In this document: piece after piece, positions 23,431 through 31,600 of the stretch
Position numbering within the stretch: the first letter of the stretch is position 1
How the letters are laid out: the number at the start of each line of letters is the position of its first letter
Assembly (NCBI GenBank): GCA_003598135.1
Contig: QZKA01000022.1
Span: 1 to 32,547, forward strand
Origin: Candidatus Omnitrophota bacterium
Lineage (GTDB): Bacteria > Omnitrophota > Gorgyraeia > Gygaellales > Profunditerraquicolaceae
Direction: 5' to 3'
Length of the DNA stretch: 32,547 nucleotides
Position numbers and translations under genes: made by a program
Notes under the pieces: generated by a model
What the model was told of the DNA's origin: nothing
Database searches by the model: none
What the model saw: the letters and a program-made list of their open reading frames with translations, nothing else

Positions 23431-24326
23431 GTATTGCGGTTGTAGGCACGGTAGCTTTGGATACAGTCAAAACACCGCTTGGCAAGCGGGTGCAGATGCT
23501 TGGCGGTTCTGCCGTGCATTTTGCGATGGCTGCCAGGCTTTTTACCCGCGTTAATCTGGTTGCGGTCGTAGGAAACGATTTCCCCTCAAGGCATATTGCA
23601 TTTCTTCAGCGTAAAGGAATCAAGCTCACTTCTCTTTTGATTGATGATGGCAAAACCTTTCAGTGGAGCGGCGAATACAAAGACGACCTTAATACCGCAA
23701 TCACTCTGCGCACTGAACTGGGAGTGCTTTTGCAATTTAGGCCATTACTGAGCGAAGCAGAGAGGAGGCTCAAATACCTTTTTCTGGCAAATATTGACCC
23801 TGATATACAAAGGCGCGTATTGGAGAGCATGTATGCGCCCAGGTTGATCGCCTTGGATAGCATGAATTACTGGATACGCCACAAGAAAAAATCTTTACTG
23901 AAGCTATTAGAGAAGGTAGATATGTATGTTGCGAATGACCAGGAGGCAAGGTTGTTGTCGGGAGAATACAACCTCATTAAAGCTGCGCGTGCCTTGGAAA
24001 GGTTCGGGCCGGCCACGGTGCTGATAAAAAAGGGCGAGCACGGCGTCTTGTTATATAGCAAAAAATTTATTTTTTCCATTCCTGCGTATCCTACCGATAG
24101 GGTGGTTGATCCGACAGGGGCCGGCGATACCTTTGCCGGAGGCTTTATGGGAAGCCTTGCGCAAAGCAAGACAATCAACAACTCAGCGCTTAAGCGCGCA
24201 ATTGCCTGCGGAGCGGTTGCCGCCTCTTTTAATGTAGAGGCATTCGGGCTTGAAAAAACCGCCCGCCTTACGCGTCTTGATCTGCGACGAAGACTTGCGT
24301 ATTTCAGGCAGATCGCCACATTTTGA
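23427..24326 (+). CDS. PfkB-family sugar/nucleoside kinase
   Basis: The 299-residue kinase has the N-terminal G-G-S-A-V-H-F-A-M-A-A-R-L substrate/glycine motif and the C-terminal anion-hole motif D228-P-T-G-A-G-D234-T-F-A-G-G with catalytic Asp234. Substrate may be adenosine, ribose or another sugar; the sequence does not decide. It resembles the ADP/ATP-dependent PfkB kinases widely present in MAGs. ATG 23427 was chosen because it overlaps the uppP stop (ATGA) and homology starts at once; the frame is open further upstream within uppP. Confidence 0.88.
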   Translation: MSIAVVGTVALDTVKTPLGKRVQMLGGSAVHFAMAARLFTRVNLVAVVGNDFPSRHIAFLQRKGIKLTSLLIDDGKTFQWSGEYKDDLNTAITLRTELGVLLQFRPLLSEAERRLKYLFLANIDPDIQRRVLESMYAPRLIALDSMNYWIRHKKKSLLKLLEKVDMYVANDQEARLLSGEYNLIKAARALERFGPATVLIKKGEHGVLLYSKKFIFSIPAYPTDRVVDPTGAGDTFAGGFMGSLAQSKTINNSALKRAIACGAVAASFNVEAFGLEKTARLTRLDLRRRLAYFRQIATF

Positions 24327-24355
24327 TTTTATAAGAAACTAGGGAAGGGGGATAT

Positions 24356-24811
24356 ATGCTTGAAGAAAAGATTACCCGTGATTATCAGGAGGCGATGAAG
24401 CGTAAAGATACGGTTGCCTCTTCGACGCTCAGTTTTTTGCGCGCCCAGTTTATGAATTATGCCATAGAAAAGAAAAAGAAGAACTGCGACGACAATGACT
24501 GCCTTGCAGTAATCAAAAAGCTCATTAAACAACACCAGGATTCTATCGAGCAATTTACCAAGGGAGAGAGGCTGGATCTTGCGGAAAAGGAGAAAAAAGA
24601 ACTTGAGGTGCTTAAGGCGTATGTGCCACAGGCGCTGCCTCCTGAAGAAATCAAGAAAATAATTGAGCAGGTGATTGCCGCGACGGGCGCATCGGATATG
24701 AAAGAAATGGGCAAGGTGATGAAAGAGGTCTTGGCACAAGCAGGAGCCGGCGCAGACGCAAAATTGGTCAGCGATTTAGTGAAAGAGCTCCTTGGTAAAA
24801 AAGCGCAATAA
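24356..24811 (+). CDS. yqeY: GatB/YqeY domain protein
   Basis: The 151-residue protein matches stand-alone YqeY: an N-terminal helical bundle (L-E-E-K-I-T-R-D-Y, A-M-K-R-K-D), the K-E-L-E-V-L-K-A-Y-V-P-Q block, and a C-terminal G-K-V-M-K-E-V/K-L-V-S-D-L-V-K-E-L tail. It shares the tRNA-interacting tail domain of GatB, but its role is not established. A strong GGAAGGGGG site precedes ATG 24356. Confidence 0.9.
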   Translation: MLEEKITRDYQEAMKRKDTVASSTLSFLRAQFMNYAIEKKKKNCDDNDCLAVIKKLIKQHQDSIEQFTKGERLDLAEKEKKELEVLKAYVPQALPPEEIKKIIEQVIAATGASDMKEMGKVMKEVLAQAGAGADAKLVSDLVKELLGKKAQ

Positions 24812-24816
24812 TCTAA

Positions 24817-24844
24817 TTGATTTTTTCCAATTTTATTCTATAGT
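24817..24844 (+). promoter_or_regulatory. Promoter upstream of the peptidoglycan-binding lipoprotein
   Basis: TTGATT (24817-24822), a 16-base spacer and TATAGT (24839-24844), about 50 bases before ATG 24894, which itself has a full AAAGGAGGTGA ribosome-binding site. Confidence 0.5.
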
Positions 24845-24893
24845 TATCATAATATACACATAGTAGCGTAGGCGTAAGAAAGGAGGTGAAATA

Positions 24894-25373
24894 ATGTTAC
24901 GCAGCAAGATCGTATTTATTATAGGAACGTGCGTGGTAATGGCATGTTTTTTGGGTTGTACCAAGAAACAGCAGTCGCTTGAGGCGATGCAACAGCCAAT
25001 GTCGCCGGAAGAGCTTAACAGGCTTGCCATGGAAAGCCAAAATATAACCATACCCGCGGCGAAGGCAACCTTATCGGCACCAGTGGCTTTGCCGGTGAAA
25101 AATATTTCTGAGCCTCTGCCGCCTGCAGGGCCATACAAGCCTACTAACGCGGATATCCAGACCGCCCTGCAGAATGCCGGCTATTATAAGGGTTCAATAG
25201 ACGGGAAGCTCGGCCCTAAGAGTAAACAAGCAATTATGGCATTCCAGAAAGCGAGCGGATTGTCGCCTGATGGAAAAGTCGGCCCCAAGACGTGGTTGGC
25301 ATTAAGCAAGCATCTTGTCCCTGCCCCTGCGGAGCCGCCTCGAATATCTCCCGTAGGTGCGAAGAAAAGGTAG
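24894..25373 (+). CDS. Lipoprotein with C-terminal peptidoglycan-binding domain
   Basis: The 159-residue protein has a signal peptide ending in the lipobox F-L-G-C (Cys22), a flexible, Ala/Pro-rich middle, and a PG_binding_1 domain (~residues 83-141) with the repeated G-Y-Y-K-G-S-I-D-G-K-L-G-P-K and A-F-Q-K-A-S-G-L motifs. It is predicted to be anchored in a membrane and to hold the peptidoglycan. Its ribosome-binding site is perfect. The c-di-GMP riboswitch starts ~45 bases after its stop, so some transcripts may run into it. Confidence 0.88.
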   Translation: MLRSKIVFIIGTCVVMACFLGCTKKQQSLEAMQQPMSPEELNRLAMESQNITIPAAKATLSAPVALPVKNISEPLPPAGPYKPTNADIQTALQNAGYYKGSIDGKLGPKSKQAIMAFQKASGLSPDGKVGPKTWLALSKHLVPAPAEPPRISPVGAKKR

Positions 25374-25380
25374 CGCGCTA

Positions 25381-25409
25381 TTGAAAATTTCCCGCACGCA
25401 TGGCATACT
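25381..25409 (+). promoter_or_regulatory. Promoter of the c-di-GMP riboswitch transcript
   Basis: TTGAAA (25381-25386), a 17-base spacer and CATACT (25404-25409). The predicted start is near 25416, at the first base of the aptamer region. Confidence 0.55.
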
Positions 25410-25414
25410 TTAAG

Positions 25415-25508
25415 TACCGATAAAGGCAAACCCTGGGAAACCAGGGGACGCAAAGCCACAGGCCTAACCCCGGCGGCAGGCGCCGGAAATGGTGGCTGGG
25501 TTGCCCGA
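25415..25508 (+). ncRNA. Cyclic di-GMP-I (GEMM) riboswitch
   Basis: Core elements of the GEMM motif are all present: GGCAAACCC (25425-25433), a GAAA-type loop (GGGAAACC), GGACGCAAAGCC (25446-25457), AGGCCTAA (25460-25467), a variable stem (CGGCG/CGCCG), then GGTGGCTGGGTTGCC (25491-25505). P1 forms between GGCAA (25425-25429) and TTGCC (25501-25505). An additional helix, CCGATAAA with TTTATCGG, encloses the whole aptamer (25417-25424 with 25537-25544). It is followed by two terminator-like hairpins and the GH1 operon. Confidence 0.92.
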
Positions 25509-25533
25509 GTAGATGGCGCAGGAAGAGGCCGTC

Positions 25534-25551
25534 GCCTTTATCGGCTTTTTT
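25534..25551 (+). terminator. Terminator-like 3' strand paired to the start of the riboswitch
   Basis: GCCTTTATCGG (25534-25544) is followed by CTTTTTT. Its partner CCGATAAAGGC lies at 25417-25427, in front of and partly within P1 of the aptamer. The terminator stem would therefore enclose the aptamer and compete with part of P1. Confidence 0.5.
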
Positions 25552-25559
25552 ATAAAAGG

Positions 25560-25590
25560 TCCCAACAAAGTGTTGGGATTTTTTATTTTT
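25560..25590 (+). terminator. Rho-independent terminator between c-di-GMP riboswitch and GH1 gene
   Basis: TCCCAACA (25560-25567) pairs with TGTTGGGA (25571-25578) over a 3-base loop, followed by TTTTTTATTTTT. It sits between aptamer and start codon and is the likely expression platform. Confidence 0.85.
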
Positions 25591-25604
25591 ATAGTGTATA
25601 ATAA

Positions 25605-26834
25605 ATGGCAACTATGCGGGAATTTCCCAAAGAGTTTTTCTGGGGTTCAGCTACCTCAGCGTATCAAGTTGAAGGCGATAATTGTAATTGTGACTGGTGG
25701 GAATGGGAACAAAAAGGGCGCCTGCCATACCATTCCGGCCAGGCCTGCCGGCACTATCAGCTCTATACGCAGGATTTCGATTTAGCCAAGCAGCTTAATC
25801 ATAATGCCCACCGTTTTTCCGTTGAATGGAGCCGCATCCAGCCTCAACGGGACGTATTCGACCCGCAAGAGATCCAACATTATCGCGATGTAGTAACTGC
25901 CCTTAAGTCGCGCGGCTTAGAACCCGTGGTAACACTCCACCATTTTACCAACCCTTTGTGGTTTGTCAAAACCGGCGGATGGCTCAACCGCAGCGCACCT
26001 TCGTATTTCCTGGATTTTACCAGGAAAGTAGTAGAGGCCTTGTGCGATAAAGTAAATCTCTGGGTGACCATTAATGAACCAATGGTCTATGTCTACCATG
26101 CATATCTGCTTGGCGCATGGCCTCCTCAGCAAAAGTCGTTCATTCATGCGCGCAGGGCGATGGAGAATCTTATACAAGCCCATCTTCAGGCATACGCCTG
26201 TATCCACCGGATTTATGAAGAAAGGAAATTGCCCCCTCCGCGGGTCAGCATTGCCAAGAATATGCAGGCCTTTGTTGCATGCCAGCCGGGGTTAAGGAAT
26301 GCGGCGGCGGCGAAAATCCGCAACCGCATTTTTAATTTTGAATTCATCGAAAAACTTATTGCGAAGAAGGCGCTTGATTTCATAGGGATTAACTATTATA
26401 CGCGCAGCCTTGTAGAGGTAAAAGGCTGGAGCTTGAGGCATTTACTTCTGGACGTCTGCATGGATAACCACAGCCAGCTTAAAAAGAACTCCCTGGGCTG
26501 GGATATTTATCCGGCCGGCCTCTATGAGGTCATCTTGAGCTTGAAGAAATATAGAAAGCCCGTCTTTATCCTGGAGAACGGAATATGTACGGATGACGAT
26601 GCCTTAAGGGGAGCGTACATATACGAACATTTGAAGTGCGTCCTGCAGGCAATACGGGACGGCGTTGAAGTAAACGGGTATCTGTATTGGTCATTGCTTG
26701 ATAATTTCGAATGGGATAAAGGATTTGCGCCTCGCTTTGGCTTGATAGAAGTTGATTACCATACCTTTGGCCGCAGGGTGCGCGAGAGCGCCAGGCAATT
26801 CGCCGGTATATGCAGCAGGGGGGCTCTGACATAA
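25605..26834 (+). CDS. Family 1 glycoside hydrolase (beta-glycosidase)
   Basis: The 409-residue TIM-barrel enzyme has the GH1 acid/base motif T-I-N-E158-P and nucleophile motif I-L-E324-N-G-I, with the typical start P-K-E-F-F-W-G-S-A-T-S-A-Y-Q-V-E-G and the retained L-H-H-F-T-N-P-L-W-F block. Length is about 10% shorter than usual GH1 members. No signal peptide, so cytoplasmic. It hydrolyses or transfers beta-linked glucosides or similar; specificity is not visible. It is under a c-di-GMP riboswitch, which suggests an exopolysaccharide- or surface-related role. ATG 25605 has no ribosome-binding site; ATG 25614 is an alternative. Stop overlaps the next start by one base. Confidence 0.92.
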   Translation: MATMREFPKEFFWGSATSAYQVEGDNCNCDWWEWEQKGRLPYHSGQACRHYQLYTQDFDLAKQLNHNAHRFSVEWSRIQPQRDVFDPQEIQHYRDVVTALKSRGLEPVVTLHHFTNPLWFVKTGGWLNRSAPSYFLDFTRKVVEALCDKVNLWVTINEPMVYVYHAYLLGAWPPQQKSFIHARRAMENLIQAHLQAYACIHRIYEERKLPPPRVSIAKNMQAFVACQPGLRNAAAAKIRNRIFNFEFIEKLIAKKALDFIGINYYTRSLVEVKGWSLRHLLLDVCMDNHSQLKKNSLGWDIYPAGLYEVILSLKKYRKPVFILENGICTDDDALRGAYIYEHLKCVLQAIRDGVEVNGYLYWSLLDNFEWDKGFAPRFGLIEVDYHTFGRRVRESARQFAGICSRGALT

Positions 26835-28843
26835 TGGAACTGTTAAAGGCAGGGCTTATACTTAACGAAATTCCTCTTTTTTCCGGTCTTTCGCGCAAAG
26901 AGCGGGTATTTATCGAACAGCGGTCCCGTATCCTGGAGTACAAGAAGAACGAGTTGATATATGAGGAGGATTCCCCTCCCAGCGCGTTTTATTGTATCAT
27001 CTCAGGCAGGGCGGTTGTGTTCCGCCGGGACAGGCATGGCAATGAGAAAACATTAGAGTATCTTCATCGCGGGAAATATTTCGGCATTATTTCTCTTCTG
27101 ACCGGAGAGCCGCATTCCGTGACCGCCAAGGCAATCAACGATTGCTTCCTTTTGGTGATTAAAAAAGAAGACTTCGATCTGGTCTTAAAAAAGATTCCGG
27201 CACTGGCTATTGATTTGAGCAAGACCCTGTGCCGCCGCCTGAAGCGCAAAGATATCCACGAGAAAACGATCTTTGAGAGCACCATTATTTCGGTGTTTAG
27301 TTCATACGCAAAAGCGGGCAAGAGCGTCTATGCGCTCAATTTGGCCTTGAGCCTGGGCAAGGAAACCCATAAATCAGTGATACTCCTGGATATATTTACC
27401 AAAGATAAGATACCCACCATTCCTAAGCGGCTTGCCCTGAAAGAGGATTACCGTGTATTTGACCTATCTTTTCCCCGGGCAGAAGTTTCATCCATCAAAG
27501 ATTTTATCGTAAGAGACGCGCACGGGGTCGATGTGGTATTCCTGGCATATCAGCAGAAAGAGAAGGATTGTTTCAGGCGGATATTGGATATCGCAAGCCT
27601 TCTGGTGAACGATTATCACTACATAATCCTTGACCTTCCGTCGACTATCGAACAGCAGATGGTCGCAATATTGAACCAATCCGACCTCATACATATTTTA
27701 AGCAGCCCTACCCTTTTCGACCTGAAACGCACACGCTCACTCATCGATAGTTTAAAAAACGAATTCCATTTCCCCGCAGCCAAAATCAGAGTTATCATTA
27801 ACGAGTATAAATTTTCTGATTTAACGCCTCAGGAAAGGAGTAAAGCGCTCAATCAGGAAATTTTTGCCACATTACCCAAGATAGAGGCCGGCTTAACCGA
27901 TAGATTAGTGCTGGAGAGCCCTGATTCGAAATACGCCAGGGCAATACGCAGGATAGCCAGGCAGGACGGCGATTGTCTTGTCGGCCTGGTGCTCGGCGTG
28001 GGAGTGGGGTATGGGTTTTGCCACATCGGGGTGCTCAAGGTTATCGAAGAAGAGCGTATTCCGATAGACATCATCTGCGGCGCAAGCATTGGCGCGATTA
28101 TCGCCAGCTTCTGGGCCTTAGGGATACCCGCAGCCGAGATCTTGCGCATTACCCAGGAACTGAAGACCTCAAGGGGGATTTGGGGTTTTATGGACCTTAC
28201 CTTTCCGTTCCTTGGGTTCATCAAAGGGAATAAGCTTTATAATTTCCTAAAGAAACATTTCGGAGAAAAGACATTTTATGATACCAAGATCCCGCTTAAG
28301 ATTATTGCCAGCGACGTGAAGCGCAAGGAGCCGCGGGTGCTGGAAAAGGGGTTATTGGTCGAGGCCATTATGGCAAGCTGTACTATGCCTGGCGTCTTTA
28401 AACCCTTTAAATTCAAGGAAGAATTGCTCTTTGATGGAGGCGTTACCAACCCCCTGCCAACGGAGCCGCTTTTTGAGATGGGTGTCAAAAAAATAATTGC
28501 GGTTAATGTGACGCCGTCACGAGAAGATATCCTTAGGCAATACGAGAAACTGAAGGAAGATATTATAGTCGATGAAAAGGATAAAAAGCGGGATTGGCTC
28601 AATGTGCGCAGCCACTTTTTAAATAAGTTCAAAACCAATATCCTTGATATCATCTTCAGCAGCTTTGAAATTATGCAGTCTGAGGTTGCCAAACAGGAAA
28701 GCCAGTTGGCTGATATTGTATTGCATCCCAGTACCCTTGGTCTGCACTGGCTTGAATTAGACAAGGCAGTCCAGTTCGCCAAGCGGGGCGAAGAGGAGAT
28801 GCGCGAGAATCTCGACAAGGTCAAGCAGCTTATCAAGGAATAA
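26834..28843 (+). CDS. Fusion of cyclic-nucleotide-binding domain, MinD-like P-loop domain and patatin phospholipase
   Basis: The 669-residue protein has three parts. Residues ~10-125 form a CRP-like cNMP-binding domain (I-P-L-F-S-G-L-S, G-K-Y-F-G-I-I-S-L-L-T-G-E-P). Residues ~145-385 resemble MinD/ParA ATPases: a Walker A-like A-K-A-G-K163-S without the usual signature lysine, followed by V-I-L-L-D-I and Y-I-I-L-D-L-P-S. Residues ~390-600 are a patatin domain with a glycine-rich oxyanion loop, nucleophile G-A-S418-I-G and catalytic D534-G-G. ATG 26834 was chosen because it overlaps the GH1 stop (TAATG). It probably hydrolyses membrane lipids under nucleotide control. Bacterial NTE-like proteins also join CNB and patatin domains. 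Confidence 0.9.
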   Translation: MELLKAGLILNEIPLFSGLSRKERVFIEQRSRILEYKKNELIYEEDSPPSAFYCIISGRAVVFRRDRHGNEKTLEYLHRGKYFGIISLLTGEPHSVTAKAINDCFLLVIKKEDFDLVLKKIPALAIDLSKTLCRRLKRKDIHEKTIFESTIISVFSSYAKAGKSVYALNLALSLGKETHKSVILLDIFTKDKIPTIPKRLALKEDYRVFDLSFPRAEVSSIKDFIVRDAHGVDVVFLAYQQKEKDCFRRILDIASLLVNDYHYIILDLPSTIEQQMVAILNQSDLIHILSSPTLFDLKRTRSLIDSLKNEFHFPAAKIRVIINEYKFSDLTPQERSKALNQEIFATLPKIEAGLTDRLVLESPDSKYARAIRRIARQDGDCLVGLVLGVGVGYGFCHIGVLKVIEEERIPIDIICGASIGAIIASFWALGIPAAEILRITQELKTSRGIWGFMDLTFPFLGFIKGNKLYNFLKKHFGEKTFYDTKIPLKIIASDVKRKEPRVLEKGLLVEAIMASCTMPGVFKPFKFKEELLFDGGVTNPLPTEPLFEMGVKKIIAVNVTPSREDILRQYEKLKEDIIVDEKDKKRDWLNVRSHFLNKFKTNILDIIFSSFEIMQSEVAKQESQLADIVLHPSTLGLHWLELDKAVQFAKRGEEEMRENLDKVKQLIKE

Positions 28844-28854
28844 AAGGAGGGGTT

Positions 28855-29274
28855 ATGGTAAGGTATGTTGTGTGTGCGTACCTGTTGGCAGTAGTCATAG
28901 TAAGCGGATGTGCGGGTGTGAAGGAGGGGGCAAAAGGGTTCTTGGGTATTTCAACCAGGGAGTTGGAGAAGGGCCGCAAGGAGGCGGCTATAAAGACATT
29001 TCAGTGCGCATCATCAGCCTGTTATGATACTATTCTTGCTACCCTTAAAAAGATAGGCGCATATGTCTATGCCGAGGATAGCAATAAGAAGATGATCGCG
29101 CTATATGTTTCCGAAACAGATACGACGCCGGTTGGCATATTCTTGACGGAAGAAAATAAAGCGGCCACGCGCGTTGAGGTTTCTTCTCCCGGCGGCTATG
29201 CAAAGGAATTCATTGCCGGGAAGGTGTTCGCCGTTTTAAGCACGCAATGCAGCAGCGTTCAGGCGGTTAAATAA
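28855..29274 (+). CDS. Small lipoprotein, DUF3568-like
   Basis: The 139-residue protein has a signal peptide with lipobox V-S-G-C (Cys19). The mature part has a helix (A-I-K-T-F-Q-C-A-S-S-A-C-Y-D-T-I-L-A-T-L-style pattern), then beta strands ending in T-R-V-E-V-S-S-P-G-G. That pattern resembles small lipoproteins of the DUF3568 kind, and the protein at 31691 shows the same layout. Three cysteines besides the lipidated one are notable. An AAAAGGAGGGG site precedes the ATG 12 bases after the patatin gene. Function unknown. Confidence 0.75.
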   Translation: MVRYVVCAYLLAVVIVSGCAGVKEGAKGFLGISTRELEKGRKEAAIKTFQCASSACYDTILATLKKIGAYVYAEDSNKKMIALYVSETDTTPVGIFLTEENKAATRVEVSSPGGYAKEFIAGKVFAVLSTQCSSVQAVK

Positions 29275-29928
29275 ATGGCCCGGCTGCGTTCTTTGACTGC
29301 GGCGAGCGCAAAAGCGCTTGACCGGCGCGCAGCAGAACGGTTCGGCATCCCGATAGTATTGCTGATGGAAAATGCAGGGGCCGCAGTTGCACAAGAAGCG
29401 GCAAAAATGGTTCCTGCAGGATCGCAGATTACGGTTTTCTGCGGAAAGGGCAATAACGGAGGCGATGGGTTTGTGGCGGCGCGCCATCTTATCGCCGCAG
29501 GCTTTAAGCCCCTGGTATTTCTTGCGGGAAAGGCAAAAGAAGTAGTCCATGAGGCAAAAGTCAATCTTGATATCCTTTATGCGCTGAAGCAACCTGTGAT
29601 TGAAATAGGCAGGCATAACCTCTCCCTGCCGAAAAAGCACGCTTTGGTTTCCCGGCTTATTATCGATGCGCTTTTAGGGGTAGGGCTCAAAGGCAAAACC
29701 AGGGGCGTATATAGAGACTTAATCAAGGCAATTAACGCATCAAAGGCGCAGGTTATCTCCGTCGATATCCCCTCTGGCCTGGATGCAACGAGCGGAAGGA
29801 TACTTGGCTGCTGCGTCAGAGCCGACACTACCGTTACCTTTGTAGCCAGAAAACGCGGCATGAATATCGGCGATGGCCCCGGATGCTGCGGGAAGGTACT
29901 AGTGAAAAATTTAGGCCTGCCGTTATGA
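29275..29928 (+). CDS. nnrE: NAD(P)H-hydrate epimerase (YjeF_N domain)
   Basis: The 217-residue protein interconverts the R and S forms of damaged NAD(P)H hydrate. Motifs are L-M-E-N-A-G (residues ~30-35), G-K-G-N-N-G-G-D-G-F (61-70), D-A-L-L-G-V-G (~133-139) and S-V-D-I-P-S-G-L-D-A-T-S-G (~161-173). The C-terminal dehydratase (NnrD/YjeF_C) domain found in many bacterial fusions is absent and not encoded next to it. ATG directly follows the TAA of the lipoprotein gene. Confidence 0.94.
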   Translation: MARLRSLTAASAKALDRRAAERFGIPIVLLMENAGAAVAQEAAKMVPAGSQITVFCGKGNNGGDGFVAARHLIAAGFKPLVFLAGKAKEVVHEAKVNLDILYALKQPVIEIGRHNLSLPKKHALVSRLIIDALLGVGLKGKTRGVYRDLIKAINASKAQVISVDIPSGLDATSGRILGCCVRADTTVTFVARKRGMNIGDGPGCCGKVLVKNLGLPL

Positions 29929-29970
29929 AGATGCGCTGCGTTGTGTGTGCGTAAGGCACACGATTAATTA

Positions 29971-29999
29971 TTGAAAATTGAAAAATTCACCGTTATAAT
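29971..29999 (+). promoter_or_regulatory. Promoter of the NSS transporter operon
   Basis: TTGAAA (29971-29976), a 17-base spacer and TATAAT (29994-29999), 30 bases before ATG 30029. A GTGTGC/GCACAC hairpin without a T run lies just upstream (about 29945-29961). Confidence 0.7.
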
Positions 30000-30028
30000 A
30001 AATTTTATATATTTCATTGCAGCGGCCT

Positions 30029-31600
30029 ATGAATCGGAAAAAACGGGATAGTTGGGGTTCGCGCTTAGGAGTGATCATGGCCGTGGCAGGTTCTGCCATA
30101 GGCTTAGGCAATTTCTTGCGCTTCCCGGCAAAAGCAGCCTCAAACGGCGGCGGCGCTTTCATGATCCCCTATTTTGTATCTTTATTGCTTCTGGGTATTC
30201 CGCTCATGTGGATCGAGTGGACCCTTGGCCGTTTCGGAGGAGGTTTTGAGCACGGCACTGCCCCGGGCATATTCCATAATATCTGGCGCAAAAACCGCTT
30301 CATCAAATACTTCGGGATAATCGGGATATTCGGCCCCCTGGTTATTTTTATCTATTATACCTATATTGAATCATGGACCCTGGCCTATAGTTTTTTTTCG
30401 CTCATGGGTAAATATGCGCACGTAGCGGATGAATCAGGGATGAAGCACTTCCTGCACGGTTTTCAAGGGCTGGAACACAATCAATATTTTAACGGTATCG
30501 GTTGGGCATATCTGTTTTTTCTCTTTACGTTCTTTATCAATATCGTTGTCATCTTCCACGGGATAAAGGGCGGAATAGAAAAATTCTGCAAATGGGCGAT
30601 GCCCCTGCTTTTTTGCTGTGCCGCGGTTTTGCTGGTAAGGGTCTTAACCCTCGGCATACCTGATGCGTCCAGGCCTGGCTGGAATGTGGTCAACGGCATC
30701 GGCTTCTTATGGAACCCCGATTTTCAAGCCTTAAAATCTGCCAAAGTCTGGCTTGAAGCAGCAGGGCAGGTATTCTTTACTTTAAGCGTCGGTATCGGCG
30801 TTATCTTGACCTACGCCAGCTATTTATCCAAAGGCGACGACGTGGTTCTGTCGGGCTTAAGCGCTGCCAGCACTAATGAGCTGGCAGAGGTGATCTTAGG
30901 AGGGAGCATTATTATACCGGCAGCCTTTATATTTTTCGGCCCTGGCGAGATGCAGGCAATTGCGAATTCGGGCGTCTTTAATCTCGGCTTTGTGACCATG
31001 CCCCTCGTGTTGAATAAGTTGCCGCTGGTGGCATTATTCGGATTTCTCTGGTTTTTCCTTTTGTTTTTAGCGGGAGTTACTTCTTCGGTTTCGCTGGCCC
31101 AGCCGGCAATCGCATTCTTAGAAGACGAATTTAATATCGACCGCAAGAAAGCAGTGTGGATATTCGGTATCGTTGCGTTTATCCTCTGCCAGCCGGCAAT
31201 ATTTTTCCTGAAAAACGGGGTAGTGGATGAACTCGATTTCTGGGGAGGGACCTTTTTCCTGGTAGTGTTTGCGACGATCGAAACAATCCTTTTTGCCTGG
31301 GTCTTCGGAATGGAGAAGGCATGGGATGAGATCCATAAGGGCGCGGATATGCGCATCCCTAAGATTTATAAATTCATCATCAAGTATATTACTCCGGCCT
31401 TTTTATTCCTTATCCTGGGGATGTGGTTCTGGCAGCAGTGGCTGTCGATTATTCTGATGAAAAATATTTCCGCGCAGGACAAGCCTTACATCTTGGGGAC
31501 AAGGATTGTGCTGTTGGTGGTTTTTATAGTGCTGGGGGTGTTGGTAAAGATTGCCTGGAAAAAGCGGAAGAAAAAAACGGTGAATGAAGATGACGTGTAA
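30029..31600 (+). CDS. Sodium-dependent transporter of the neurotransmitter:sodium symporter (NSS/SNF) family
   Basis: The 523-residue inner-membrane protein has the LeuT-fold start W-G-S-R-L-G-V-I-M-A-V-A-G-S-A-I-G-L-G-N, where TM1 binds Na+ and the substrate, then R-F-P, G-G-G-A-F-M-I-P-Y and about eleven to twelve hydrophobic segments. It imports an amino acid or amine with sodium; the substrate is not predictable. ATG 30029 was chosen over a TTG at 30017. Its end overlaps a 34-residue membrane ORF that looks like an NSS small subunit. Confidence 0.93.
   Translation: MNRKKRDSWGSRLGVIMAVAGSAIGLGNFLRFPAKAASNGGGAFMIPYFVSLLLLGIPLMWIEWTLGRFGGGFEHGTAPGIFHNIWRKNRFIKYFGIIGIFGPLVIFIYYTYIESWTLAYSFFSLMGKYAHVADESGMKHFLHGFQGLEHNQYFNGIGWAYLFFLFTFFINIVVIFHGIKGGIEKFCKWAMPLLFCCAAVLLVRVLTLGIPDASRPGWNVVNGIGFLWNPDFQALKSAKVWLEAAGQVFFTLSVGIGVILTYASYLSKGDDVVLSGLSAASTNELAEVILGGSIIIPAAFIFFGPGEMQAIANSGVFNLGFVTMPLVLNKLPLVALFGFLWFFLLFLAGVTSSVSLAQPAIAFLEDEFNIDRKKAVWIFGIVAFILCQPAIFFLKNGVVDELDFWGGTFFLVVFATIETILFAWVFGMEKAWDEIHKGADMRIPKIYKFIIKYITPAFLFLILGMWFWQQWLSIILMKNISAQDKPYILGTRIVLLVVFIVLGVLVKIAWKKRKKKTVNEDDV

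Noticed and set aside
28276..28836. 186-codon open frame on the minus strand within the patatin gene
   Set aside because: Low-complexity Ser/Leu-rich translation opposite conserved patatin sequence; no ribosome-binding site.
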